A DNA stretch of 64,000 nt from Hexactinellida sp. DTS-2022 (taxonomy: Eukaryota; Porifera; Hexactinellida): assembly GCA_028753945.1 (NCBI GenBank), contig JAPNXP010000004.1:2418001-2482000 (forward strand), in the 5' to 3' direction. Shown piece by piece: positions 23,889 through 35,534 of this stretch (within the stretch, counting starts at the first letter, position 1; the number at the start of each line of letters is the position of its first letter). The translations under genes and the position numbers were made by a program. The notes under the pieces were generated by a model that made no database searches, was not told the DNA's origin, and worked only from the letters and a program-made list of their open reading frames with translations.

Positions 23889-24264
23889 GCACTAAAATAG
23901 TATAATAATCTTTCAAATAAATATTTCCAGGACATTTCATATACGTAGATTCCTTATCTTATAAATCAATTAGGCTTTGTCTCACAGTCCCATACACGTA
24001 TTCACATAAATTATTGTTGTGTATCGGGGCTTAATGGGTTTATAAATTGCAATTGTTTCCCATTTACTCCTTCATTCAAATTTATACTCGTGAGATTTTT
24101 AATGGTTTTCAATGTACGTGTATTACCAATCGTTTGGTCCTTCTGCAAGGGGCATGATGAATAAATGCAGGGATCCTGCTTTTAATGGCAATTATTAAGC
24201 TAAAGATTGTTATGCGATGTATTTAAATTTCCAGATGATTTGTATTTTCCTTAATGCGTTATAC

Positions 24265-24542
24265 CAGTAGTTCTTAACCTGGGGGAAATTTCCCCCTGGG
24301 GGGAAATTTCGGGAATATGAGGGGGAAATCAATTTAGACAAAATAAATAATAATAATAAAACCTAAATATAATAATACAACCCAAATTGATCCACTGGTG
24401 GCCGAGAAGCAGTTATCGCCAGACAGCTAATAATTTGAAATTTCAAGGCTACTTTATTCCGTATACTACAAATGGAGGGGGAAATCGGGTAGAGTGAACA
24501 GGTTAAAAGGGGAAATGACATAAAAAAGGTTAAGAACCACTG
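24265..24542. mobile_element. hAT MITE, GGGGGAAATTTC family, copy 2 (TSD CGTTATAC)
   Basis: Ends CAGTAGTTCTTAACC / GGTTAAGAACCACTG, flanked by CGTTATAC (24257-24264, 24543-24550). It matches the MITE at 7369-7705 in inverse orientation over both subterminal parts. Confidence 0.92.
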
Positions 24543-24550
24543 CGTTATAC

Positions 24551-25690
24551 AGAGGACATTTCCATTAACAGGCTGTTGAGAATACCTATAGAGGTTAGGA
24601 TAGTGCGTATATCAAGTATATCTCAAAGAGAGTGACCTTGTTTAGTGAAAATTCAGAACCTCCAGTTTTCCTGGTTGTTCAGGAATTTATGCATACAAGA
24701 CATCGCAAATAGGAATAAGTATTTGCAATCGCTCGTAATCTTCTTCAAATATATAAATTCAAAAGGAAAGCAGTCCGGATATATCCTGATACATGGTTTG
24801 TGTAGTTGTCACAGGACGATACATTATATTCAACTTCATATATCATGTTAGATCAAATAGTTATTATGCAGATGCTGCCTCACCATCGACCCTACAATAA
24901 AAGCAAGAGGGCAATCTAAGTCCTGATAAATATTTCTTTGGAATCGATTGCTTATCGTTTCACTACAAGGGCAGTAAGTAAATACGAAGATCTCAACTAA
25001 GAATAAGACCATTCAAACTAAAGATATTATCAGTCAAGCCACTGTACTTCAGAATGCAAAATCAGATATTGGAGTTAAATTCAAAGGAAGAAAGGGATAC
25101 TAATCTAGATGATACCTCACGAAATCCTTCACTTCAATTTACACCCTTGCAACTCCATAATCTAAGTGGCAAACGTATATGCAAAGATACACCACTATAA
25201 CGCAAATTCCAGCACTTAAAACTGACAAAGTTTCATTAACGTTGCATAACTCCCGCATAGTCACTTGAGTAGATTCTTCTTTTGTTCTAAAAGAAGAGTG
25301 TTCTACATGTCTTACGCAAGCAAGAGAAATTTTAGAAATAGGTAATTTACAAATGGCGGTGTAATATATCATCTGACTAATAAGAAAGGAAAGCTTGGTG
25401 AGGCTTCTCTAACTCCGAATGAATCGAAAAAGTTAATATTATCTGTAAGTGTTCATAAGTATTGCTTCGAATAAGCGCCCCGGCGCTTATTGTTTTCGTG
25501 GTCCAAATTGTCCGGAATTTGTTTTGAAAAATCCAGAATAAATATTTAGGTCTGTCCTAATGATTCTAACCTACAGTATACAAACTGGAGTTGTCAAAAT
25601 CAATGGAATTACACTCCAGTGATCAACTAATGTGTTTAAATAATACAATATCAATATCGTTTTTATTGACCAGGCGATTTTTCACGGAAA
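24551..25690. other. Intergenic; one repeat shared with 48170-48300
   Basis: No recognisable gene. Around 25455-25570, TATTGCTTCGAATAAGCG...GCGCTTATTGTTTTCG matches the stretch beginning TATTGCTACGAATTAG at about 48180, a shared eroded repeat. A 77-codon reverse frame at 25139-25372 has no motif support. Confidence 0.4.
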
Positions 25691-25704
25691 TACGGTAGTC
25701 TGGT

Positions 25705-26115
25705 TAAAAATCCCAAATTGCAGCCTGTGCCGACGCATGTTCCTGGTGGCACTATATTTTGTTGGTTGTTTATTGATAGTGCCTCCAAAGGAACATGCTG
25801 TCGGCACAGGCTGCAATTTTGGATTTTCTTTCGCCAAGTCTTCAACGCCTCAGGGTGTCAAGAACTATTTGTTAATTGGCACGAGTCACAAGGAACGGTA
25901 GATAAATTTGAAGTTTGTTTCTATCATAAACCAAAAAGAGTTTAATGCCATTCATTCATTATGTATTGATAATAAATTATATTATTAGTTATTTATTTCA
26001 GCAATGTTATCCACGGTTGGTTGAGTTAACTCAACAAATTCCTTAAATTAAATTATTTTATTTAATCTATTGTATAGTAATACTACAATTAAATAAGTCT
26101 CTTTGTACTTTCCAA
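25705..26115 (+). repeat. Hairpin repeat family, copy S1
   Basis: It begins with a large hairpin at 25714-25822: GCAGCCTGTGCCGACGCATG in the left arm pairs with CATGCTGTCGGCACAGGCTGC in the right arm around a loop of about 20 bases. About 290 bp of further homology to copies S2 and S3 (45.9-47.6 kb) follows; the 3' part of the unit is missing here. The element class is not established. Confidence 0.7.
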
Positions 26116-26271
26116 ATACTATGTCTATTTTATTTATGTCAGGATTTATGCAACTATTTTTCTAAATTTTCCTCCTATGCCATCTCTTTGCATTCTTCCT
26201 CATTACTAACTTCAACATTTCTTTTCTTATCCTTAAATACTCTGTGGCACAAAGAATGAAATGCAATTGTA

Positions 26272-26520
26272 CAGTCCCTGACCAAAAGTATTTGAACAAG
26301 AGGTATTTTAAGGCAGACACATTATTCTTCTAGCAGAATGTTGAAGGCTATTTAAAATACCCTAGATGACTCTATTTAGTGGTATATTTATAAATTAAAA
26401 AAATTGATTTAGGACATTTTCAAAATAATTCCATCAAGTGGCATAGTGTCGTTGGCCGACTCGTTGCCACGTGCCACTTGTGACGCAAGTGAATCAATGG
26501 GAATGAGGCTGTATCTCAGG
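26272..26520 (+). mobile_element. Truncated Tc1-like MITE of the CACTAACC family
   Basis: Starts near CTGACCAAAAGTATTTGAAC and contains the GTGGCATAGTGTCG...CACGTGCCACTTGTG block followed by GAGGCTGTATCTCAG, collinear with the copies at 2816 and 48574. The 3' half is absent: sequence passes directly into the reverse-strand transposase relic. Confidence 0.65.
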
Positions 26521-26529
26521 TCCTTAAAT

Positions 26530-27815
26530 CCAGACTCATCAGAAAAAGCCATCCTAGCGACACTCCCAGTCGATGTAGTTCCACTATGCGGGTCTGGCTG
26601 ATCAATCCGCAATCCTGTTTTTTCTTGGATTAATGTCCGTACGAATATCATTGATGATTTGATACTTGAAGAAGAAGGTGACCATTTTAATTTACCAACA
26701 TTTAAATGGTAAACTAAGAGATAACCACCTGAAAATGCAGGTGTAAGAGTGTAGAGGAGATGCGGGGATGATATTTATGGTGGATAAGGGCTCATGTGTG
26801 AATTGTATCTTTCTTTAGAGGGAAGATTAAAAAAAGATTCGGTACTACCTTCAAGTTCTCCAAACAATTCAATTGTGTCAGATATATGTCTATTAATTGG
26901 GAATCCTTGAATGATTAACTCTCGATCCTTAAGTTCTTCGTGAGTAGCTGTACACAACTGGCAGTTTGCTCCCCAGCACCAGATAAAATCGCAGCCATTT
27001 TTCCATCAAACATTGAACGCATGATATCAATATGTACATGCTCCTGATTGGAGAGATCGAATCCTTCATTTTTCATCAACTCTGTATCCGAATTGATTAA
27101 ATCTACCATGAATTGACGAATACTTTCCTCATTTTCTTTGACAGCACACAGAAAAATCGGTCTTTGATAATAAGGTGAATTGGGACTATGATTTTTCCAC
27201 AATTCTCTTCCGGAACAAGAAGAGATCGCTATTGGTTTGAAGCAGTAAAGTATGAATTTTTTGTTTCTGTATTTGTGCTTAGTTGATTATAAATAACATG
27301 ACTCCCAGAACCATCTAAGCCATCTGCAATTCGAAACCTCAGTGGAAGGAGGTACAATGGTGGCCAGTATCCTCAATAAGGTATGACGAACATACTGAGC
27401 ATAAGGTACTTTTACGCCGATTGGAGATATAGGACTTGGGTAGGGTTGAATGATTGAGCGTAGTACTATGCAATTTCTATGCTCAGCAAATTTATGGTAT
27501 GTTGGGAGTTTGAAATCGCTAGATAACAAATGTTGACGAAACCGTGTGTACTTCCTCTTTGCTATTTCGAGTAAATCTAGAAGGAATAAAGACTTGTTAA
27601 GATCAAGCTCCTTCCTCGGAACATTCCAGAATTCACCGTGGAATTTGTCATAGACATTTGATTTTGGAACTTTCCGAGTTTCGCTAGAATCTTCCTCATT
27701 TATTGGGAGCTGTAATGCAAGGGAAGCTATGTTTATCTCTGATGTATTTTCTATTTCCGAAAGTAATTTAATAGAATCTAAGACGCTTGACAAGCGTGAT
27801 CGCATCTTCTTCAAG
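26530..27815 (-). pseudogene. RAG1/Transib-like (Transib or Chapaev group) transposase relic
   Basis: Reverse-strand frames 27814-27287, 27202-26915, 26957-26775 and about 26700-26530 are collinear pieces of one protein. They contain HVHIDIMRSMFDGKMAAILS, then CVQLLTKN/CTATHEELKD (the CxxC-like knuckle after DGK), FPINRHISDTIELFGEL, and IQEKTGLRIDQPDPHSGTTS near the end. A DGK....CxLC block followed by an arginine/asparagine-rich helix and a glycine/threonine-rich tail is what I associate with the DDE transposases around RAG1 and Transib/Chapaev. I cannot separate these groups by eye. Three or more frame breaks are visible. A RAG2-like partner or terminal heptamers were not seen. Confidence 0.55.
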
Positions 27816-27819
27816 GAAA

Positions 27820-28910
27820 TGTCACTTAAATTCTTCTGTATAGAGGAACTATCAATTTCAAGATCATCCAGAAGGGAAATTCGGGTCTTCGTCTGTTTAG
27901 GTTATAATCATTGTTCTTCAGCAGTCTTGCTAAATCAAGCCGGGACTTGGGGGAAGTGTTGGACATTCAGCCATTGATTGATCATGAAAAAGAAACTTCA
28001 ATATCCAAATGGAAAATGTACTAAATTGATATATTCAATATGTATATCTAACAATGCTATATGGTTTTCAAATAGAAACACACTAAAGTGGTTGATATGC
28101 AATGAATTCACTGAATATTAAATTACATAACAAGACGAGTTAATGGAATTCCATAGATACCAAAACAGAGAATGGAATGTGTACATATTTTTGATGTTGC
28201 GAATGTTTCGGGGCTAATATTTTAAAAGACAATACTAGAGACATTGATTAATTATGACTATGTATTAATATGGTATTGACTTTCTCTGACTTTTTGTCAA
28301 TCGCTCACTTTGAAATCTTTGGTGTGAAATCATTTACCTTTTTTGTACTTCGGAATTTCAAATAAAAATTCTATTAAAAATAATTCATTAACTCACAAGT
28401 GGTCTTCAAATTCAAAATTAGCATACTTTAATTGTATAAGGAAGACTAAATTTAGCTATATAAATCGCTTTGAGTAGTATTTATAGACATCAAAATATCA
28501 GCTATTTTGAATTCTTCTAAACCGCAAAATGAAATATTTATTTGCTTGACTTTGATAATATTTATCTACAGCTTATAGGCTTTCGATTGACTTACAATTT
28601 TCACAGAGCATTACTGAAACATTCAAGATTGATTTGAAATCATTTACTAATGTAAATAGGAACTCAAAAAATTCGTAAATTTTTAGGCTTAAGCCACTGT
28701 GCACTTTGGATCAACTTACTTGGAAATGGGATCTATTTTTCTCTAAAAACTCGGTGAGAGCTTTTTTGAACAATTTATTCAGTGTGCTGTTCCATACATC
28801 ACAGTATGGAACATAGGTACTGGACTAGTTCGTCTGATCTGAAACAATTATTAAAATACTATAATCTATTACTAACTTAGTATATTAAGTATAATTAGTT
28901 TTTTTGTGCA
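27820..28910. other. Intergenic, AT-rich, nothing recognised
   Basis: No open frame with motif support, no array and no inverted ends recognised between the two transposase relics. Confidence 0.45.
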
Positions 28911-30970
28911 ATGAAGAGAAAAGGTGGATGGGAAAAGCAAAAGGAGCGTAAACGTGTCGAACTTGTTCTATCAGCCTATCCAACAATTAGCACGTTTTTT
29001 CAATCGTCGCCACAACTTCAAGAAGAGAGTGCATCATCGGATAAAGTTGAAAATACTAATGTTGTTGAGGTAACAGCTTACTTCGATAATGAATTTGTTA
29101 ACACCAACGCCAACAGGAATTATTTAATAGATGAAGGTGATACAATTTCACATGATGTAGGTCACTGGATACTGCCGATAAACGAACAATTGCGTAAATA
29201 TTTGACTCAAAGTTGACCTGATTTCTGCAGAAACAAACAATCAACGTTTCCAGAAACAATAAGCTTGTACTCAAACCAAAATCGATTTCTGACTAGAGCA
29301 ATGTTTGTTTCAATCAAAGCTAATAACTAATTAGTTGAGCGCAACTGGTTAGTGTATTCTCCAAAAGAAAAAAGTATTTATTGCTTTTTCAATCAATCTG
29401 CTGAAGAACATCTGGTCCATTTCCACTCATTGGAAACGGATTTAATGACTGGAAACATGCTGAATATTTGGCCTCCCAGTAAAATGCAGAAGACATATTA
29501 ATTCTCTTGCCTATTTCTTTACATTTTCAATTAAATCTGGAAGAATTGATCACAAGCTAGAAGAGTGTTGGCAAAGCTTTCTATCTTTCTAACTGAACGA
29601 AGTCTGGCATTTAGGGGCTCAAATGAACTAATTGGTTCACCCATAAATGGTAACTTTCTCGGAGTAATGGAACTTATCGAAAAGTTTGAACGCTTTCTTG
29701 CCAGTCATATAGCAACATATGGAACAAAGGCAGTGGTCACATAAGATATTTGTCAAAAATATTCATGAAGGTTGTATTCTTTTGAAGGTTAACAGTGTCT
29801 TAAAACAAATAGTCGAAGAGATCAATATGGCACGTTAATTCTCCATGTCTGTAGACTCAACGCCAGATGTTTCTCATGTAGACCAATTGACCGTAACTAT
29901 TAGATACGTGTCACCTAATACCCATGAACCAGTGGAACGTTTTTTGAACAACTATTCACGTTAAATGTGCTAAGACTGGCGAGAATCTTGCAAACATTGT
30001 TCTGGATTTTCTCAAATCTCATGGAATTGACATTAGTTGTTGCAGAGGTCAAAGCTATAATAATTCGAGTAACATGCCTGGGAAATATTCCGGCATGCAG
30101 AGTATAGTATTCAAAACCAATTCACTTGCAGTTCGGGTACCGTGTGCCGCACACTCACTAAATCATGTCGGAGTATCAGTTGTGAATTGTTATATTGAAG
30201 CTGTCACATTTTAAGTTTTCTGCAACATATCTACAACTTCTTTTCTGCATCTACACATCGATGGCAAGTGATGGTGGATACACTTCCTGCAGGTTGCTCT
30301 GTAGTTAAACGTTCTTCCGACACACGTTGGTCTCCAAAAGCGGATACAACAAATGCATTCATCTTAGGATATTCATCTTTTGAAGCTGCTTGTTATCGCT
30401 TAGCATCAGATTCTGATGAAAAACCAGAGACCAGACTCGAGGCAGAAAATCTGAGAAAGCAAATGGAATTTCTTGAAACGGCATTACTGTCAGATTTGTG
30501 GAATGTTATATTATCCCGTTTTAATCGAACAAGCAAATCACTTCAGATTCAGAAGATTGACTTATCAACTGCTGTTGAGTTATTAAGAGGTCTGTCAGAA
30601 TTTATCGATAAACTCTGTGGCATGTTCGAAGAATTCGAGCAAAGAGCCATTGAACGGTGCGGCAACGAAATTTACAACCGGCAGACAAGCCGTAAACGAT
30701 TGCGAAATTCAAGACTTGATGACTATGTTTGGGAGCCATTGTCAGATGATAATCAGAGGTTTGATAACATGGCACCAAGGGAGTCTCAACATACAACGTT
30801 ATCATTGAGCAACTTCAAGTGGCCCTACAGCTGCCTATACAACTCTTCACAGCCGTTTTCGACTCATAGTCTCAATGGATACTAAGACTGATGATCTCAA
30901 CCTTCAGAAGGCTGCTAACAATCTTTGTTGTAGTTATCAAACTGATCTGTGTGACAGCAAAGAGTTCTTG
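28911..30970 (+). pseudogene. hAT transposase relic, ZMYM1/DUF4371-like
   Basis: 28911-29216 encodes a leader (MKRKGGWEKQKERKRVE...YPTISTFFQS) of the GAEKRKxKK...LTSFF type that opens ZMYM1-like hAT proteins. Degenerate frames between 29220 and 30260 give GFNDWKHAEYL and VRVPCAAHSLNHVGV (compare RxYDGAAxMxG...AHxLNLxxxD blocks, largely eroded). 30268-30885 is open for 205 codons: KRSSDTRWSPKADTTNAF (the conserved DTRWSSR-like block), TSKSLQIQKIDLSTAVELL and LDDYVWEPLS, typical of the C-terminal dimerisation half. Total span and order fit a family protein of about 700-800 residues with several breaks in the middle. Confidence 0.82.
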
Positions 30971-31152
30971 AATGAGTTTAAATAATATTCTTACGTGACC
31001 AGTACTGCTAATGATGGGTACTCTAATTACCGCCGCAGGGATAATGGTCGTAGCGTGCAAGTAGGGAAAGCTCTTCTTGACAATCGGTGGGTAGTCGCAT
31101 ACAATCCCTTCTTGCTATTGAAGTACAATGCACACATTAATGTAGAGATTTG

Positions 31153-31550
31153 TAGTGCTGAAACGAATATACCGAATATTCGTTCGAAATAATTGAACGA
31201 ATATTCGTTCGTTTGCAAACGAATATTCGTTACGAAACGTATATTCGTTTGGACGAATATTAGATTGAAACGGATATTCGTTGACTAATTTTGGACAACA
31301 ACAATACTTTTGTATCGCTGAGAGATATATCGTAAATACCCCACTTAAAGAATCTGATTATTAGTTAACTTGTGCATATTACACTTTGAACTATTATTAT
31401 ACCATTGTAACATTATCAAAAACCTATTTTCCAATGTATTTTGTCTCTAGAAATTGATTTAATGCTTTGTCATCCAAACGAACGAATATTAGAATATTCG
31501 TTCTTTTAGAAAAATCGTTCGTTACATTTCGAATATTCGTTTCAGCCCTA
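31153..31550. mobile_element. hAT MITE with GAATATTCG repeats (TSD GAGATTTG)
   Basis: Ends TAGTGCTGAAACGAATAT / AATATTCGTTTCAGCCCTA, the TAGxGCTG...CAGCxCTA type found in Ac/Tip100-related hATs, are flanked by GAGATTTG (31145-31152, 31551-31558). Subterminal zones are palindromic CGAATATTCG arrays. Confidence 0.93.
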
Positions 31551-31558
31551 GAGATTTG

Positions 31559-33190
31559 TACCACAGTTACTGCTGTTAAGTATCTTTGCTAATATGTGTA
31601 CAAGTGACGTATAATTAAGGATGCTATGAGCTTTAGCTGGCATAGACGTCGTCTCCATTATTGCAACCGACAGTGATTGCAATAACTGGAGACTAGACCC
31701 TGTGTATATACATGGTCAGTTAACAAGTCCACTAGTATGTGATTCAATCTACCATGGTCAAAATTGGAGATAGTGAATCATCGCATACACCACTATGTAG
31801 GTTCTGAACACTTTGATCCGTTTTAATTAGTAGCTCAATGAAGTAAAACAGCGTAGAAATCCCCCTGCTATTCAAAATGACGTGGCATGACTAACTGTAT
31901 TCAACATAACCTTAGTCAACAGAAGTAGTTTACTGCTTACTAAAGTGTGATTCTGCTGAGAGATGGAGACATTTTTTTACAAATTATACCCATATCATGC
32001 CAAGAGTGATTCCCTATTGGTGAGCAGCTGTCCAAAATGCATTTAGACAGCAAAAGCTTTGCTTCCTTCAATGTAAGATATGCCAGCATAGTGATGATTA
32101 CAGTATATGTATACCGTGATCATATACCGTATACCGTGAGAGGATTCACCATCCCAGGATACTTAATTAATTGAGCTACTAAGAAGTGCAGAAAGCAATA
32201 CCAATATTGATTGTTTTCTGCCAACCGAGACGACGGATCAAATTATCGCTCAGGCGTAGGCTTTGGGAAAAGTACAGGACATGTCCCAAGTGTGTCCGTT
32301 CTATTATAGAATAGCCATAATGTAACGAATCTGCATTTATTTGAATACATAATATAGTCTTTCTGAGGGTGCAATCTAATTGAGTTAAATAAATTCATCT
32401 AACCAATCATTTGTGCCTGTTTTACATTGCATTTTTTCTTTTAGTATGCCTGACTTTTTTTTCAGAACATACTTTTTTTCTTTACATTGACTTAGATATT
32501 TTAATAATTTTGAATTAGATGGACTTAGATCTAGACCTCACATGGGAGGGAGACCCGCAGGACCCGGAGCCGTGGAGGACCCGGAGGAGCAACGAGCCGG
32601 TGGCAGAGGTGGTGGCAGAAGTTGTGGCAGAGGCAGAGGCGCTGGCAGAGGTGGTGACATAGGCGGGGGCCGAGTCGGGGACAGAGGCGGGGGAGCGGGC
32701 ATGTGGTGTAGGGAGGAGAGGAGGACCAGGGACCTAGAAGTATTAGAATACATTATAAAATTATAATCTAATCAATGTTAATTAATTTAATATCTTCAAT
32801 GACCTTCTAATCATCTTATTTATGTGTTGCGATTTTCTACAATTCAATTAATTTTTACTATTGTTTGTTTGTTTATTTGCTAATTATATCATCTATTATG
32901 CACAGCTAAATCCTGGGTAAGTAAGGAGGAATTATTCATCAATTAGTTAACATACTTTGGCTCCGAATTAGTGAATTTTGTGGAAGGAAAGGTTCAAATA
33001 AATTCTTAGTTAACTAGACAATAGTTTCTCTATTATGTTATCTTCCTTGATGAATTATTGAGCTATTAATAATTACTCAGTTTATCATACATACAGAAAC
33101 TAATTCCTGGGTTAGTAATTAGCTTTAATTAATTAGTTGACTTACTTGACCTCCAAATATCAACATACTGGATTGTTTGTTTGTCCGGAT
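31559..33190. other. Intergenic, apart from a GC-rich patch at 32520-32765
   Basis: Mostly unassigned AT-rich DNA. Two clusters around 32885-33180 share a GTAAGTAAGG/GTTAGTAATTAG-type sequence and may be an old duplication. Confidence 0.4.
32520..32765 (+). other. GC-rich glycine/arginine-repeat segment, not assigned
   Basis: A 240-bp island much richer in G than its neighbours, built on repeats of GGCAGAGGTGGTGGCAGA. One forward frame reads as an RG-rich chain (GGRSCGRGRGAGRGG); another, with ATG at 32520, reads MDLDLDLTWEGDPQDPEPW and then VAEVVAEVVAEAEALAEVV before a stop; the reverse strand is proline-rich. All three could be chance products of a purine repeat. There is no flanking gene and no terminal repeat. 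Confidence 0.35.
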
Positions 33191-33605
33191 CAGGGCTGTA
33201 GTAACTCATTTTGGTCGGCAAAAAACTCATCTTCTCCCTACCAATTCGTTCACAATAAATGTACCAACTCACTCAACTCATTCAGAAAAATTAGTTGATT
33301 GGGCCAACTCATGATGCCAAATTTGCAAAGTACATATTCAATTGTAATTTCTTTAATAAATAAGAAGATAAGGTAATTAATTCATTATGATAATACTCAC
33401 TAAAGTATTAGATACTAATAAACTAATACACGTATAATCTTAGTCAAACTCTACATGACTTAATCTAGAAAATTAGTTGATACAACCAACTCACGATTTG
33501 AATTAATTGGACTCATTTAATTTATTTTTCCATTGCCAATTCATTCAACTCATCCAAAAAAATAATGAATTAATTGCCAACTCAAATTGAGTGGATACAG
33601 CATTG
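33191..33605. mobile_element. hAT MITE, AACTCATT family, copy 1 (TSD GTCCGGAT)
   Basis: Ends CAGGGCTGTAGTAACTC / GAGTGGATACAGCATTG are flanked by GTCCGGAT (33183-33190, 33606-33613). The body is filled with CAACTCATT/AATGAGTTG motifs; a better preserved relative lies at 45355-45822. Confidence 0.88.
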
Positions 33606-33669
33606 GTCCGGATTATATTAAAGTGATGGGGGAATAGAAAAAGCAATTAATATTGGGATATAAACTTGT

Positions 33670-34010
33670 AGGGTGTAATTTGGGGGGGCCCCCCCAAATT
33701 TACGGAGGTCCTCCCCAAATGAAAAATCCCGTTATATATTTGGGGGGCCCCCCACCAAATTTGGAGAGGTCATCCCCAAATGAAAATCCCGTTATTTTAT
33801 TTGGGGGCCCCAAAATTTGGGGAGATCCTCCCCAAATCAAAAATTCTGTTATTTTATTTGGTGGGGCCCCCCAAATTTAGGGAGGTCCTTCCCAAATCAA
33901 AAATCTTGTTATTTTATTTGGGGGGTGCCCCCCCAAAATTTGGAGAGGTCCTCCAAAATCAAAAATCCTGTTATTCTATTTAGGGGGGCCCTTCCATTTT
34001 GGGGGGTCAT
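33670..34010 (+). repeat. Minisatellite of about 59-bp units with G- and C-runs
   Basis: About six tandem units run ATTTGGGGGGCCCCCC...AAATTTGGGGAGGTCCTCCCC and then AAATCAAAAATCCTGTTATT. Each unit contains a run of five to seven G next to a run of five to seven C and a second short palindrome (GGAGGTCCTCC). Units differ by small indels in the homopolymers. The open frames through it are repeat artefacts. Confidence 0.88.
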
Positions 34011-34754
34011 CTCACAATCCTCTTTTATCTTTATGTGGTTTAAAAGCTATGAAATATAAAACAATCAAATTATATCGTTATAGTTTCATATTTCATTGGA
34101 AATATATGATTGCTAAATCCGATCATCCGAAGTTGAAATGTAGCAAATTTTACAAATTTTCCATTAAAATTCATTCAAAATTGTATAATAATGTTCTTAC
34201 ACTACAAATAAGTACGCTACCACTAGTGTAAAAAGAGAACATTAATGGGAAGTCTGACTAGTTACGTCTGTGGGATATTTAGGGCTAAATACTTTACCCT
34301 TTGACCACTCTTGAGACTACAAGTCTATTTTTTTTAAATACTATCAAAACACTTTCCTGTAATTATTCGACGCTTAAACCCGGCCTATACTAATCATAAC
34401 ATAGATAGTTCACGCAAGCCACACAAGTGCAGGGTTATTTCGATTTAATACTTAGTAGTTTTTCCTCGATCATGCATGTCAAACTAACATGTCATAAGTG
34501 GATGTCGTTATAAATTAATTACTATACTATGTATCTATTTTACACTTACAATCATTTAAAAACACTTGTAATCAATGAAAATATTACAGATTCAGTGATA
34601 TTTATATGCTCTGTTCATCTCAAATGCGGTACATAAAACTACATTATTCACTAGTTAAATTGATTCATTTGAAATTTATTCGGACGCCGTTGATCTATCA
34701 TTCCGTTTTTTAAACACGAAAATTATGATTGATGAATCTACGTAAGAAAGTGTA

Positions 34755-35320
34755 TTGGAAACTTTTGTTTCAGATTTACAGTTTAGCCTTGATGACAAAG
34801 TGAATGTAGAACTTTTCCAGAAGCTAATTCAGTTATTACCCGCAAACTCTGAACTTAATCCTGAGATGTTTTCGCCAGATGAGTTGAGAAGTTGCGGAGG
34901 AAAACAAGATGTTATTAGTGATCACATGTATTCGCTACACTTAGCATATTTGATTTGGAAGCAAAGTCGTAAGGCGAATGAACGGATACCTGAGGTTATT
35001 CAACTTTCGGTTGAAAATATCAGGCCAAAATCCAGGGAAATCGAAAAATTTATAAAAACTTCATACAGAAAAGACTCTCCGAGTATCAACTTAAGGTAAG
35101 TAGAAAGTTCTAGTTTACATAAAGTTATGATTTTATAGACTTTATTTTTAGGAAATATCTTACGGATATTTGTTAAGGAAGGGAGAAAAAATTGTTGTAT
35201 CACAAGGAATGTAGAAGATAGTTATAGAATGGTATCATGACAAGTTAAACAATCCAAAGGTTTCCGCGCTCATTTATGAAAATCGTATGTTTCTGGTAAT
35301 GCGGAAATGGTTCGATTTTT
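34755..35320 (+). pseudogene. Possible integrase-type fossil, N-terminal part (weak)
   Basis: A frame of about 114 codons ends at a consensus splice donor (AAGGTAAGTAG near 35093). After a 50-bp gap, near 35150, sequence reads GYLLRKGEKIVVSQGM and then IEWYHDKLNNPKVSALI, which resembles the region before and within the histidine part of an integrase zinc domain. The upstream frame (LLPANSELNPEMFSPDELRS, ENIRPKSREIEKF) is not recognised. It could be a further Ginger-like element or another integrase-bearing fossil; it is broken and I cannot decide. Confidence 0.3.
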
Positions 35321-35358
35321 ACAAATAGGAAATAGTTCGAACCGTAACCTTCGTTATA

Positions 35359-35532
35359 CAGTGGAAGCCGCTTAATCGGGAGACGGTTAATCGGGAAATT
35401 CGGTTATTCGGGACGAGGCTTTGGAAACCAATTCGTATCAAATAGTATAAAGTATATCGGTTAATCGGGAGAACCGGATAAACGGGACTAAATTCCTACT
35501 CCCGAGGCGTCCCGATTAAGCGGCTTCCACTG
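35359..35532. mobile_element. Small pogo-like MITE (TSD TA)
   Basis: Perfect inverted ends CAGTGGAAGCCGCTTAATCG / CGATTAAGCGGCTTCCACTG, flanked by TA; TTAATCGGGA is repeated inside. It split an older repeat (AAATAGTTCGAACCGTAACC... / ...AAGGCCTTACTAC) that also occurs near 36110-36170 and 6250. Confidence 0.92.
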
Positions 35533-35534
35533 TA

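Noticed and set aside
25139-25372. 77-codon reverse frame with hydrophobic C-terminus
   Set aside because: No motif, no splice context and no second copy; consistent with chance in AT-rich DNA.
25663-25945. Overlapping frames in the S1 hairpin (also 45871-46155 and 46703-46916) as a small conserved gene
   Set aside because: Frames on both strands mirror each other because the DNA is a hairpin; no frame is preserved across copies without stops.
33653-34059. Proline/glycine-rich frames in the minisatellite
   Set aside because: All three frames are open across the same tandem units, as expected for a repeat unit lacking stop codons.
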